Of a stretch of DNA of 64,000 nt, positions 27,519 to 36,058 are shown in pieces. A model generated the notes under the pieces. It was not told the DNA's origin. It made no database searches and saw only the letters and a list, made by a program, of their open reading frames with translations. The position numbers and the translations under genes are program-made. The first letter of the stretch is position 1, and every line of letters begins with the position of its first letter. The stretch is from contig NZ_JAMXWN010000005.1 of NCBI RefSeq assembly GCF_024125425.1, forward strand, positions 1 to 64,000, read 5' to 3'. Source of the stretch: Sporolactobacillus kofuensis (GTDB lineage: Bacteria; Bacillota; Bacilli; Bacillales; Sporolactobacillaceae).

Positions 27519-29216
27519 TTGAGCAAAGTGAAGCAGCGAGTGGTCGGTGCAATCTGGTTTTTCTCATTCATAGTTACTATGCCTCTTTTATATATAACCG
27601 ATCCTCCACGAAATATAACACCTTCTTCTCTGATTACTGTAGGCTTAGTATTTGTGCTCACCGCTCTTTTCAGTTTTAAAGTCAAAGGAACAGATATTAT
27701 TGCACTTCAAGGAATAGGGCTTGCCGGATTCCTTATTTTCGGTTTATTTGTTGAGACATTACTGACACAATTCGGCATCCTTGTTTATCTACTATCCCAG
27801 AGAATTGGAAAAAACGATGTCTATCGATTACCGCTAAACTCTGTGATGTTTCTCTTAGTTTCCCTTTCCGCCGGCAGTGCATATTACGCGCTAGGCGGGG
27901 AAATAGGTGTCGTTTCGGGTAATGTTCTTGATCTTAGTTTAATTCCAATTATTGGTTTTTATCTTTCAGCATATCTCGTGAATACACTATGCCTTGACTT
28001 AATCAGGAGATGGTTGCTTAGCCTCCCGGTGAAAGCAAAAGTATTTGATAAGGATGCTGTATGGGAAATTGTTGTGACGGCAATGATGATGCCTCTTGGT
28101 ATTGCCTTTTATCTCATGTATGGAACCAAAGGTTGGCTCGGAATGATGATTATTGCTGTTCCTATGGTTACACTCTCGGTCATCGTTCGTCTCATTAACA
28201 ATAGCCAAGAATTAATTAAATTTCTTCAAAGTGTGAATCATCTTGGTCAACAGCTTACAGAAGAACTTTCTGTCAAGCGTGTATTGGATTTGCTTTTTGA
28301 GAAAATGCCAGACATACTGCCTGTTGACTATCTCTATGTTGTTATGTATACCAAACCCGAGAAACCGAAACTCATTCGAATGTTTCGTAAGGACGAGGGA
28401 GAATCATTTGTTCCCTTCCAACAAGAAGCTGATATTAGTCTGCGCGTATATCGCCAAGCAAAAGCGGTGATTGGTTCTGGAAATGCTGGTGAGATGTACC
28501 CATTCCTAGACGCGCTCTCTGATGGACGAGCAAGATCATACCTATCTGTTCCGATGATGCACCGCGGGCAAGTTCTGGGTGTGATGACACTTGCCTCACA
28601 CATCAACAAAGCGTATACAAAGACCAGTAGAATAGGGATGGAAATTGTTGGCGACTTTCTGGCCATTGCCCTAGAAAACGCCAAAAATTTTGAAATTCGG
28701 AAAAAAGAAAGTGAGCGTTGTCCGCTTACTGATCTATTTAATTATCGGTACTTAATGAAGGCAATAAGCAAGTTATTCAATAATCCAGCATTAGAGTCTT
28801 TTTCTATTATTATGTTAGATATTGATAATTTTAAAAGAATCAATGATACTTATGGACATCAAAACGGTAATGCCATTCTGATTGGCGTTGCTAACCGCTT
28901 AAGAAAAACGGTTGGTCATAAAGGTATTGTCGCAAGATATGGTGGGGAGGAATTTACCGTTCTTCTTCCGGGACTTGATCGAAATCTCTGCTTTGCGGTC
29001 GCGGAAACGATTCGACTCGCTGTTGCTGCCGAACCGTTTATGATTTTCAATGAATCTGACAATCGTTACGACCAAATCTATGTAACGATTAGCTTAGGTA
29101 CCTCAACTGCACCAGCTGATGCAACAGAATCCTCGGAATTGATTTACAATGCAGATCATGCGATGTATAAAGGTGCTAAGCAGAAAGGCAAAAATCGAGT
29201 TGCTCGCTATGTATGA
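27519..29216 (+). CDS. Membrane diguanylate cyclase, GAF-GGDEF (565 aa)
   Basis: Makes the second messenger c-di-GMP from two GTP. Six to eight membrane segments fill residues about 8-230, a GAF sensor domain spans about 240-395, and the GGDEF domain about 400-565 carries the signature RYGGEEFTVLLPG and the NDTYGHQNGNAIL block. There is no RxxD inhibitory site five residues before GGEEF, so product inhibition by the usual I-site is not expected. TTG 27519 has ideal spacing to AAAGGGGG; GTG 27513 is the alternative. In B. subtilis comC occupies this place between folC and spoIIB. A terminator follows. Confidence 0.9.
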   Translation: MSKVKQRVVGAIWFFSFIVTMPLLYITDPPRNITPSSLITVGLVFVLTALFSFKVKGTDIIALQGIGLAGFLIFGLFVETLLTQFGILVYLLSQRIGKNDVYRLPLNSVMFLLVSLSAGSAYYALGGEIGVVSGNVLDLSLIPIIGFYLSAYLVNTLCLDLIRRWLLSLPVKAKVFDKDAVWEIVVTAMMMPLGIAFYLMYGTKGWLGMMIIAVPMVTLSVIVRLINNSQELIKFLQSVNHLGQQLTEELSVKRVLDLLFEKMPDILPVDYLYVVMYTKPEKPKLIRMFRKDEGESFVPFQQEADISLRVYRQAKAVIGSGNAGEMYPFLDALSDGRARSYLSVPMMHRGQVLGVMTLASHINKAYTKTSRIGMEIVGDFLAIALENAKNFEIRKKESERCPLTDLFNYRYLMKAISKLFNNPALESFSIIMLDIDNFKRINDTYGHQNGNAILIGVANRLRKTVGHKGIVARYGGEEFTVLLPGLDRNLCFAVAETIRLAVAAEPFMIFNESDNRYDQIYVTISLGTSTAPADATESSELIYNADHAMYKGAKQKGKNRVARYV

Positions 29217-29290
29217 TCGTTTTACCTTTTGATTTTACTCTCAGTATTGCAAATGAGAAGAACAACATGAATAATAGCGAAAAAAGTTTT

Positions 29291-29321
29291 AGACAAGACG
29301 ACAAATGTCTTGTCTTTTTTT
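29291..29321 (+). terminator. Terminator of the diguanylate cyclase gene
   Basis: AGACAAGAC (29291-29299) pairs with GTCTTGTCT (29307-29315), followed by a T run. Confidence 0.85.
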
Positions 29322-29381
29322 ATATATTCTGTGCTACTATCTTTGAAAGAAAAGCTTGTCTCACTGTGAAGGGGGATCAAT

Positions 29382-30407
29382 GTGCCCGAAAAGAAACAAC
29401 AGAAGCCCCACGTGACGGTCATGATAAATGGGGAAAAACATAGCCTTGATGAGTGGACAAGAACAGAAACTGCTGCTGATAAGGATACATCTTTGGATTG
29501 GCATGGCGCTTTTTCTTCTCATGAACATACGTTGCAAAGTGAGCAATCACGAACTTTTTCAGATAGGGATCATGATCCGCTTAGTCGCCACAAACCAACC
29601 CTTTTCAAAAAGAAAAAGGGTTGGAAAACGAATCAGAATCAGCACATGCGACCTCTACGGATGATTCGTATGTTCTGGTTACCCGGAACTGCTGCAATAG
29701 TTGTCGGACTCGTGATCGGACTGTCTATGTTAATGATCCTTAGTGAACAAAACAATATGATTAAGGGAAGTAGGCTTGGTAAAAGTAGTGTGAATACAAC
29801 GGAAGAAGCGCAAACCGTTCAGCGCCGTAATCTCAACTTGTCGGTCTATATGATCCAGGCTGGCGTCTTTGAATCGAGAAGTACAGCAACCCAAATGGCC
29901 ACCAAACTCAAGGAACAAGGTTCTGCTGCGGTCATGCCTACATCTGAAGGAACGGCAATATTTGTTGGTATTTCAAAGACAGCAACCGGCTCAGAACCAT
30001 TACTAATGCACAATAAACAGTTAGGCATGACTGTTTTCAAAAAACAAATAGCAATCAAACCAACTTCACTTTTTCAAGGTGATGATCGACGTGCCACGGT
30101 GGCATATTATGGGAACAAGTTAATCATGACAATGCTTGACCTATCTGATCAAGTAGAATTAGGCAAAAAGTCGCCGTCATCACGTACAATTAAAACGATG
30201 GAAAAATGGTATACCATTTGTAAACAGAAGGGATCCTCGGTAAAAGATCCGGAAACGAACCGTTTTCTAACCGATCTTTCTTTAGCTCGAGAGGCTGCAA
30301 AAACAGTGTCGTTTGGGTATACTGATGACCACTTCGCACATTATCAACAAACGCTCCTTGAATCAGTTATTGAATATAACCGTTTCATTCAAACTGGAAA
30401 AAAATAA
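29382..30407 (+). CDS. spoIIB: SpoIIB-like SPOR-domain sporulation protein (341 aa)
   Basis: Membrane protein that in B. subtilis helps engulfment and locates to septal peptidoglycan. Order: short cytosolic segment with the family opening VTVMINGEKHSLDEW (compare the VTINGKEE opening of SpoIIB), one transmembrane helix at about 98-120 (LPGTAAIVVGLVIGLSMLMI), a SPOR domain at about 150-205 (SVYMIQAGVFESRSTATQMA), then a helical C-terminal region. GTG start with GAAGGGGG six bases upstream. Position before radC agrees. Confidence 0.8.
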   Translation: MPEKKQQKPHVTVMINGEKHSLDEWTRTETAADKDTSLDWHGAFSSHEHTLQSEQSRTFSDRDHDPLSRHKPTLFKKKKGWKTNQNQHMRPLRMIRMFWLPGTAAIVVGLVIGLSMLMILSEQNNMIKGSRLGKSSVNTTEEAQTVQRRNLNLSVYMIQAGVFESRSTATQMATKLKEQGSAAVMPTSEGTAIFVGISKTATGSEPLLMHNKQLGMTVFKKQIAIKPTSLFQGDDRRATVAYYGNKLIMTMLDLSDQVELGKKSPSSRTIKTMEKWYTICKQKGSSVKDPETNRFLTDLSLAREAAKTVSFGYTDDHFAHYQQTLLESVIEYNRFIQTGKK

Positions 30408-30580
30408 ATTACCCTATTTTTGCGCTTTATTGACATAAATACAGGTTTATCGTCGAAAATAATGAGCGACTAATTGATTAAACAGGGCTTTTTTGGCTTT
30501 TCCCATTCTGCAGAAGTGTACCAGCAACGGTAAAGTGTAAGGTAAATGGTATTGTCTTCAGAGAATGGGGGAGCCGAAAC

Positions 30581-31066
30581 ATGAACAAAAACGTGATGAT
30601 GAAAGATATACCACAGGATGACCGACCTAGAGAACGTTTGATCCGAAATGGTGCCGCTTCATTATCCAATCAAGAATTACTTGCTCTATTGCTTCATTCT
30701 GGAACAAGGAATGAATCCGTCATGCAACTTGCTGAGCGCCTTTTCAGCCAATTCGAGGGCCTTGAACTACTGAGAGAGGCGAGCATTGAAGAATTGAAAC
30801 AGGTGAAAGGGATCGGAGAGGCGAAAGCGGTTCAACTCCTGGCAAGCTTTGAGATCGGACAGCGTATGGCCAGAGGATTGCCTCATTCTCGTTATACAAT
30901 TCGTTCACCGGAAGATGGCGCAGATTTTGTTATGGAAGAGATGCGCACACTTAAACAAGAACATTTTACAGTTTTGTTTCTCAATACCAAGAACCAAGTC
31001 TTGCAAAAGAAGACAATCTTCGTCGGAAGCTTGAACGCATCGATCGTCCATCCACCGCTAAAATGA
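30581..31066 (+). pseudogene. radC: radC 5' part, truncated by prophage insertion (161 aa left)
   Basis: JAMM/MPN-family DNA repair-associated protein. The N-terminal helix-hairpin-helix region is intact (RERLIRNGAASLSNQELLALLL, then VKGIGEAKAVQLLASFE). The MPN domain starts normally (HFTVLFLNTKNQVLQKKTIFVGSLNASIVHP), then diverges into PLK and a stop. The metal-binding HNHPSGD segment is lost, so the protein cannot have its presumed active site. A phage integrase lies immediately beyond. The chromosomal 3' half should be at attR outside the window. Confidence 0.92.
31020..31060. other. attL region of the prophage (approximate)
   Basis: The RadC reading frame matches the family up to about base 31054 (codons for SIVHP) and then departs. 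The attachment core must therefore lie within or ending at this stretch. Exact limits need the attR copy. Confidence 0.6.
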
Positions 31067-31086
31067 GCTTTAACTAAAGCTTTTTT
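31064..31086 (+). terminator. Hairpin after truncated radC
   Basis: AGCTTT (31066-31071) pairs with AAAGCT (31076-31081), followed by six Ts. It ends radC readthrough towards the convergent integrase. Confidence 0.6.
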
Positions 31087-31124
31087 AACTGGCAATATTC
31101 ATCGAGTGACATAAAAGTGACAAA

Positions 31125-32282
31125 CTATAGAACCTCATCTAACTTATCTAACGCTTCAGCTTTACTCGATTCCTCCAAATGACTGTACGTTTCGATTGTT
31201 TCGCGAATATTCTTATGCCCTAACTGCTCCTGAATGATCTTAAAATTTACGCCTTTTAGTACAAGCAGAGATGCACATGTATGTCTAAGTCCGTGAAAAT
31301 TGAGGTAAGGAAGATTAGGGTGTTTTTTTAAAAACTTTATCCATTCATTCCCCATACTGTTTATATGGTTTGGGTAGCCGATTTCATTTGTGAAAAGCAA
31401 ATCAATTGGCTGCTTATTTATGATAAGTGGTTTCCATGCTTCCCCACATTTCTTTTGCAGCCAGTTATGCCAATATACGTATTCCTTCAACTCGCCCTGC
31501 ATAAATTTCTGCGGCACATTGACTATCCGCGGCATTTTATTTTTAACCGGACCGAGAAAAAACTTTTTTGTTTCTTTATCATATTGAAGTGTTCGATCGA
31601 TACGTATTTTGTTATGCACAAAGTCAAAACAATCTTTTCGTAATCCTGCGATCTCTGCCAAACGTAATCCAACAAAGCAAGCTAATTTTGACTGTATTCG
31701 TAGCTTTTTAAAAGCATCACGATCGAGAACTGCTAGAACTTTTTTTAATTGTACTTCTGTATATGCTTTAAACGGTCTTTCACGTTTTGAACGCTCCTGT
31801 GGCTCATCAACATTTTTCATCGGTGAATTTTCAATCACACCCCACTTGACCGCTTTTGTAAAGATACTACATAAGCATAAATATTTTCCTTTCAACGATC
31901 CAGCATTGATCTTCTTTTGTTCAGCGAAGAATTTTTCTACATGGTATGTTTTTATTTTAGCAAGTTGCATATCACCAAAATAATCGATCGGTCCATTATC
32001 AAGACATGTTTTATAGGTATTACGCGTTTTGACCGTAAGCTTTGGACGTACATACACATTCATCCACCGATCGGCAAACTGTTCAAATTTTATTTTAGAT
32101 AAGTTTTCGCTTTGCTTACTTACTTCAATTTCAAATTCAGTAATGGCTTTTTTTAAAGCACGATCTGATTTGGCAACGATTGTTTTTGTTCTACGTTTTC
32201 TTTTCTGTCCTTCTTCTGTTTCTACGTCTACATATATTTTGAATTTGTTTGGTGCGATCTCCTGGTACGATGCCATTTTCAT
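31125..32282 (-). CDS. int: Phage tyrosine integrase (385 aa)
   Basis: Catalyses integration and excision at radC. N-terminal arm-binding domain (Arm-DNA-bind type, VDVETEEGQKRKRRTKTI), core SAM-like domain at about 60-155, and catalytic domain with Arg in GLRLAEIAGLR, the HGLRHTCAS box and the nucleophile Tyr in ETIETYSHL. ATG 32282 has GGAGG five bases upstream; the GTG at 32288 is inside that ribosome site. Confidence 0.95.
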   Translation of the reverse strand: MKMASYQEIAPNKFKIYVDVETEEGQKRKRRTKTIVAKSDRALKKAITEFEIEVSKQSENLSKIKFEQFADRWMNVYVRPKLTVKTRNTYKTCLDNGPIDYFGDMQLAKIKTYHVEKFFAEQKKINAGSLKGKYLCLCSIFTKAVKWGVIENSPMKNVDEPQERSKRERPFKAYTEVQLKKVLAVLDRDAFKKLRIQSKLACFVGLRLAEIAGLRKDCFDFVHNKIRIDRTLQYDKETKKFFLGPVKNKMPRIVNVPQKFMQGELKEYVYWHNWLQKKCGEAWKPLIINKQPIDLLFTNEIGYPNHINSMGNEWIKFLKKHPNLPYLNFHGLRHTCASLLVLKGVNFKIIQEQLGHKNIRETIETYSHLEESSKAEALDKLDEVL

Positions 32283-32355
32283 TCTCACCTCCTTTCAAGG
32301 GAATGTATGTTCTATGTATAGGATAAAAAGGGCCCGATAAAAAGGGCAGATTATG

Positions 32356-32970
32356 TTAAAAAGCGACAACCAATTTCTTCAATTTACCAATGATCTTTAC
32401 TTCACCGCTTGTAATGATGATAGGCTTATACTTTGGATTTTCTGACTGGAGGATTAATGTTCCATTCTGTTTATATACCCGCTTTAAAACGGCTTCACCG
32501 TCAAAATAAACCGCGGCTATTTCTCCATCTTCTATTTCTTCTTGTTTTCTAATCAGCAGCAGATCTCCATCGTGGATACGTGCACCTTCCATACTGTCGC
32601 CCTTAGCCCGGAGATAAAAATATTCGCCACCATTCAGCCAGTTTTTTGGGGTTGCTTCGTAACCTTCAATTTCTTCCAGTGCGACTATACCGTTACCACA
32701 AGAAACTTTACCAACAATCGGTAATTCCACAATTGGCGATACTTCATAATTTTCATTCGTCTCCCTGATTACATCTTCTTTATCAAAGAAGTATGTAACG
32801 GAAACTCCAAAAATTTTAGATAAAATGGAGAGCTTATCCATTAAAGGACGATTATCATCACGTTCCCATGCGGATACTGCAGTCGGTGCGACACCTAATT
32901 TCTTAGCAAGATCAGCCTGTGTTAATCCTTCACGCTTACGTAATGATTTAATCTTTTCCCCTAGCTTCAT
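32356..32970 (-). CDS. CI-like phage repressor, HTH plus S24 peptidase (204 aa)
   Basis: Maintains lysogeny and should self-cleave after RecA activation. HTH_3 domain at 1-60 (REGLTQADLAKKLGVAPTAVSAWER), linker with a Cys-Gly candidate cleavage pair (KVSCGNG), and a LexA-type peptidase with Ser in GDSMEGARI and Lys in EAVLKRVYK. Divergent from the cro-like gene across an operator region rich in CTGTA. Confidence 0.95.
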   Translation of the reverse strand: MKLGEKIKSLRKREGLTQADLAKKLGVAPTAVSAWERDDNRPLMDKLSILSKIFGVSVTYFFDKEDVIRETNENYEVSPIVELPIVGKVSCGNGIVALEEIEGYEATPKNWLNGGEYFYLRAKGDSMEGARIHDGDLLLIRKQEEIEDGEIAAVYFDGEAVLKRVYKQNGTLILQSENPKYKPIIITSGEVKIIGKLKKLVVAF

Positions 32971-33005
32971 CTTTATAAATCCTCCTTTTGTTATTTATAT
33001 TGTAC

Positions 33006-33115
33006 ACTGTATCTGTAATTATGTACAGTATTTCTGTATTATATTCAATAAAAATTATTTTTATGCAGAAAATCTGTAAATTGTTATTGCAAGTAAAGAA
33101 AATCTGTAGTAATAT
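33006..33115. promoter_or_regulatory. Lysis-lysogeny operator/promoter region
   Basis: ACTGTA/TACAG palindromic arms (33006-33011 and 33024-33029) and further CTGTA copies (33013, 33034) lie near the repressor side. Two perfect GAAAATCTGTA repeats (33068-33078 and 33098-33108) lie near the cro side. The rightward promoter is TTGCAA (33087-33092), 17 bases, TAATAT (33110-33115), and the second GAAAATCTGTA sits in its spacer, where repressor would block polymerase. Confidence 0.75.
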
Positions 33116-33137
33116 TTGGATATCGGGAGGTGAGAAC

Positions 33138-33368
33138 ATGAGGTACACAATTGCTCAAGCAAGAATTTTGGCTGGCCTTACTCAAGTGAAAATGGCTGAA
33201 CGACTTGGTATGTCTGAGAAAACGTACATTCAATACGAAAAATACCGCAAAGTATTTCGCATGAATGACGGTATGAATTTTTCTCGGATCACTGGTATCA
33301 AGTTAGACAGCATTATTTTTTTTAATCCTAAACTACAGATAAACTGTAGTGAAGAGGAAGTGGGGTAA
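33138..33368 (+). CDS. Cro-like HTH regulator (76 aa)
   Basis: Short HTH_3 protein (ARILAGLTQVKMAERLGMSEKTYIQYEKYRK) divergent from the repressor; it probably opposes it. GGGAGGTGAG precedes ATG 33138. Its 3' end contains an operator-like palindrome. Confidence 0.85.
   Translation: MRYTIAQARILAGLTQVKMAERLGMSEKTYIQYEKYRKVFRMNDGMNFSRITGIKLDSIIFFNPKLQINCSEEEVG
33333..33349. promoter_or_regulatory. Third operator-like palindrome inside the cro-like gene
   Basis: CTACAG-ATAAA-CTGTAG, related to the CTGTA half-sites of the main operator region. Confidence 0.45.
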
Positions 33369-33569
33369 ATGAGAAAGGTTCGAGGTGCAAAAGCATTATC
33401 TGATTATTTAGATTCAATTGGTTGCCCAATGTCACGTAGCACGATTCAAACCTTGCAAAGAACAAATTCGATTCCGTTTAGTAAGCCATCTCCACGAGTT
33501 CTGATTTTTGACCTTGATGAGATCGACACCTGGCTAGGATCGGATTGCGAGGAGGTACAAGCCCAATGA
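33369..33569 (+). CDS. Small DNA-binding/excisionase-like protein (66 aa)
   Basis: Basic N-terminus (MRKVRGAKALSDYLDSIG) and an element resembling a winged helix (CPMSRSTIQTLQRTNSIPFSK...LIFDLDEIDTWL) of the AlpA/helix-turn-helix 17 type. The ATG abuts the cro-like stop codon, so the two are co-translated. Whether it is an excisionase or a second early regulator cannot be told. Confidence 0.6.
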   Translation: MRKVRGAKALSDYLDSIGCPMSRSTIQTLQRTNSIPFSKPSPRVLIFDLDEIDTWLGSDCEEVQAQ

Positions 33570-33712
33570 CTGACGCTGAAAAAGCACAAAATCTAATCGA
33601 TGATCTGTCCTGGGTCATGGGCCTTGAAACGTACCAACGTTTCCTCGTCCATTACGACCACCTATGCCGACAGAACGAAGTGGGGAGGGGCAGTGATGTA
33701 TCGGGTAGTTGA
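33566..33712 (+). CDS. Small phage protein (48 aa)
   Basis: ATG overlaps the previous stop (ATGA) and follows GGAGG at 33551-33555. Helical, opening MTDAEKAQNLIDDLSWVMGL. Unrecognised early-region protein. Confidence 0.55.
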   Translation: MTDAEKAQNLIDDLSWVMGLETYQRFLVHYDHLCRQNEVGRGSDVSGS

Positions 33713-33890
33713 CCACATTCATGGTTGTAAGAAAACGAAGTATGACACCATCAACGAAGCCCTTGCAGTGGCGTTTAGACTAGCTCAGATGCAAACGATC
33801 TTTAGCAACAAACGTATTCATTTGTCAGTCATGGACGGCAGCAAACAAGCAATTGATATCAATGTCAATCAACGAGAGGAGGCAAAGTGA
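33696..33890 (+). CDS. Hypothetical phage protein (64 aa)
   Basis: ATG 33696 has GGAGGGG at six bases. Sequence YRVVDHIHGCKKTKYDTINEA then a helical region; it has a small alpha/beta look but no family I know. It overlaps the preceding small gene by 17 bases in another frame. Confidence 0.6.
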   Translation: MYRVVDHIHGCKKTKYDTINEALAVAFRLAQMQTIFSNKRIHLSVMDGSKQAIDINVNQREEAK

Positions 33891-34013
33891 TTGGCACTTA
33901 CCGTAGGAGCTTGGTCAGAACTTGCTGTATCAGTAGTCGTACTTATCACTTATGCGCTTGTTGATGATTGGTGGATGAAAAGAAAGTCAACGAAAGGGGG
34001 TGGGAGATCTTAA
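33891..34013 (+). CDS. Single-span membrane microprotein (40 aa), TTG start
   Basis: GGAGG (33878-33882) stands eight bases before a TTG right after the previous stop. One hydrophobic helix (LAVSVVVLITYALVDDWW) then a basic tail (KRKSTKGGGRS). Function unknown. Confidence 0.55.
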   Translation: MALTVGAWSELAVSVVVLITYALVDDWWMKRKSTKGGGRS

Positions 34014-34052
34014 ACGTCTGCTTGAAGCCAAATGAAAGGGGGGTGACAGCCA

Positions 34053-34301
34053 ATGACACCGGAAGCAAAAGAAAAGCTTGAAGCACACATCATTGATTTA
34101 AAACAAAGCATCAATGCACCTGATCAAATTAAACGGATTACTTCTATGGCATCGGTTAATGAATTAATTAAAATTCGTAGAATCATGAACGATCCTGATT
34201 TTGACGATGTGATGCAACAGCATCTTCAAGATTTTGCAAAAGGCGTTTTATTTAACCTGATGCTGATTAATGAAGGAATATCAATCAAGCCAATAAAATA
34301 A
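34053..34301 (+). CDS. Hypothetical phage protein (82 aa)
   Basis: Helical, acidic/basic mix (EAKEKLEAHIIDLKQSI; ELIKIRRIMNDPDFDDVMQQ). GGGGGGTGA lies upstream. No family recognised. Confidence 0.65.
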   Translation: MTPEAKEKLEAHIIDLKQSINAPDQIKRITSMASVNELIKIRRIMNDPDFDDVMQQHLQDFAKGVLFNLMLINEGISIKPIK

Positions 34302-34370
34302 GCCGTCTCTGCAAAGACGACTAAACAAATCTACCTGTGCTCAGTATAGCACGAAAGGACTGATTTATGC

Positions 34371-34880
34371 ATGGAAATTACCATACACCTACCTGAAGCC
34401 GATAAATTGGCACAAGCTGTCACACTTCTTGCCGCTGCACTCGGCGACAAAAGCGCCGCTGCATTGATGCGCGAACAGAAATGGAACGCCAATGCAGAAC
34501 TACAACATCCTGATGAAGACCCGAAGCCTGTTCAACCGATAACAACTACCGCTGAGGCACTTCAAACAGTGCAACAAACCGCGCCAGTTCAGCAGGCGCC
34601 AACTTATCAAGCTGTGCCAACTGCCGCACCACAACAGCCAGTCACACAGCCGCAGACGGCTCCAGTTCAGTCAGTACCAACAACCGTACCGACTACAGCC
34701 AAAACGTACACCCTGCCTGAGCTTGCGAAGGCAGCAGGGCAACTCATGGACAGCGGAAAACAGCAGCAGTTAATTGATCTGCTTAACAAGACTTTTGGGG
34801 TACAAGCACTAAACTTCCTGCCGGTTGAACGTTATGGCGACTTCGCAACAGCGCTACGCGGTCTAGGTGCACAGCTATGA
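34371..34880 (+). CDS. Hypothetical phage protein with Pro/Gln/Thr-rich linker (169 aa)
   Basis: Short N-terminal amphipathic part (ITIHLPEADKLAQAVTLLAAAL), a low-complexity linker at about 45-110 rich in P, Q, T and A, and a globular C-terminus (YTLPELAKAAGQLMDSGKQQ). Overlaps the next gene by four bases. Such proteins occur beside DUF2800/DUF2815 modules; role unknown. Confidence 0.65.
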   Translation: MEITIHLPEADKLAQAVTLLAAALGDKSAAALMREQKWNANAELQHPDEDPKPVQPITTTAEALQTVQQTAPVQQAPTYQAVPTAAPQQPVTQPQTAPVQSVPTTVPTTAKTYTLPELAKAAGQLMDSGKQQQLIDLLNKTFGVQALNFLPVERYGDFATALRGLGAQL

Positions 34881-36058
34881 CAGCAGTCAAAGAGATTGAC
34901 CATGCACACCGCAGCCATGCGCTGCTTGGTGCAAGTGGCGCGCATAAGTGGCTGAACTGTACACCAAGCGCACGACTGGAAGAGCAGTTCCCAGATACGA
35001 CTAGCGAGTATGCAAAGGAAGGTACGCTGGCGCATGAGATCGCCGAACTCAAGCTGCGGAAGTATTTCATCGAGCCAATGAGTAGCCGCACCTATAACAC
35101 ACGTATGAACAAGTTCAAGCGCGACGAGCACTACGATGACGAAATGGACAAGCACACGGACACGTACCTTGAGTACCTGAAGGAGCTGTCCATGAGCCGA
35201 CCGAACGCACCGTTCGTCACGATCGAACAGCGGATGGACTATAGCGATTATGCACCTGGCGGATTCGGCACAGCCGACTGCATCATGATCGAGGGCGACA
35301 CACTTTTCCTTAACGATTTTAAGTATGGCAAGGGCGTTCCAGTATCAGCAGAAAACAATCCGCAAATGATGTTATACGCGCTGGGTGCTCTGAAGAAGTA
35401 CGGCATCTTGTACCCGATTGAGCAGGTGCATTTAGCCATTATCCAACCGAGATTAGACAACATCAGCGAATGGGTTTTTCGGCGGGAAGATCTTGTGATC
35501 TGGGGTAAGAATTTAGTTAAACCGAAAGCAGCATTGGCAGATGCGGGAGAGGGTGAGTTTGTACCTGGCGATCACTGCCGGTTCTGCCGGGCAAAAGCAC
35601 AGTGCCGAGCCTATGCCGGACAATTTACAGCACTACAAGACTTTGGTGCGCCGGTTAAAAAGCCCGCGCTCCTGACGGATGAGGAAATCGGCAAGGTGAT
35701 TAACATTGGCCAGCATCTTGATAACTGGATCAAGGCGGTTAAAGAGTACGCACTCAGCCAATGTCTTGCCGGCAACGAGATTCCTGGATGGAAAGCAGTC
35801 GAGGGACGCGGCTCGAGAAACTACGTTGACCAGGATAAAGCCTTTGCCTACCTCACAGAACACGGTATTGATGAAAACATACTCTACGATCGTGTACCAC
35901 TGACCGTTCCAAAGGTTGAGAAGTTGCTTAAGAAAAAGCAATACGATGAGCTGCTTGTTGTACCCGGACTTGTTGAAAAGACGCAAGGCAAGCCAACGCT
36001 TGCACCGGCAAAGGATAAGCGCCAGGCGATTACCTCAGCAACACAGGATTTTAGCTGA
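34877..36058 (+). CDS. DUF2800 protein, Cas4/RecB-like nuclease family (393 aa)
   Basis: PD-(D/E)XK-fold protein common in phage replication modules. The N-terminal SGAHKWLNCTPSARLEEQFPD and AKEGTLAHEIAEL pattern, then the nuclease core GTADCIMIEGDTLFLNDFKYGKG (Asp ... D-x-K) and a cysteine cluster FCRAKAQCRAYA that could hold an Fe-S cluster. It probably processes DNA ends or recombination intermediates with the DUF2815 protein. Confidence 0.88.
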   Translation: MTAVKEIDHAHRSHALLGASGAHKWLNCTPSARLEEQFPDTTSEYAKEGTLAHEIAELKLRKYFIEPMSSRTYNTRMNKFKRDEHYDDEMDKHTDTYLEYLKELSMSRPNAPFVTIEQRMDYSDYAPGGFGTADCIMIEGDTLFLNDFKYGKGVPVSAENNPQMMLYALGALKKYGILYPIEQVHLAIIQPRLDNISEWVFRREDLVIWGKNLVKPKAALADAGEGEFVPGDHCRFCRAKAQCRAYAGQFTALQDFGAPVKKPALLTDEEIGKVINIGQHLDNWIKAVKEYALSQCLAGNEIPGWKAVEGRGSRNYVDQDKAFAYLTEHGIDENILYDRVPLTVPKVEKLLKKKQYDELLVVPGLVEKTQGKPTLAPAKDKRQAITSATQDFS

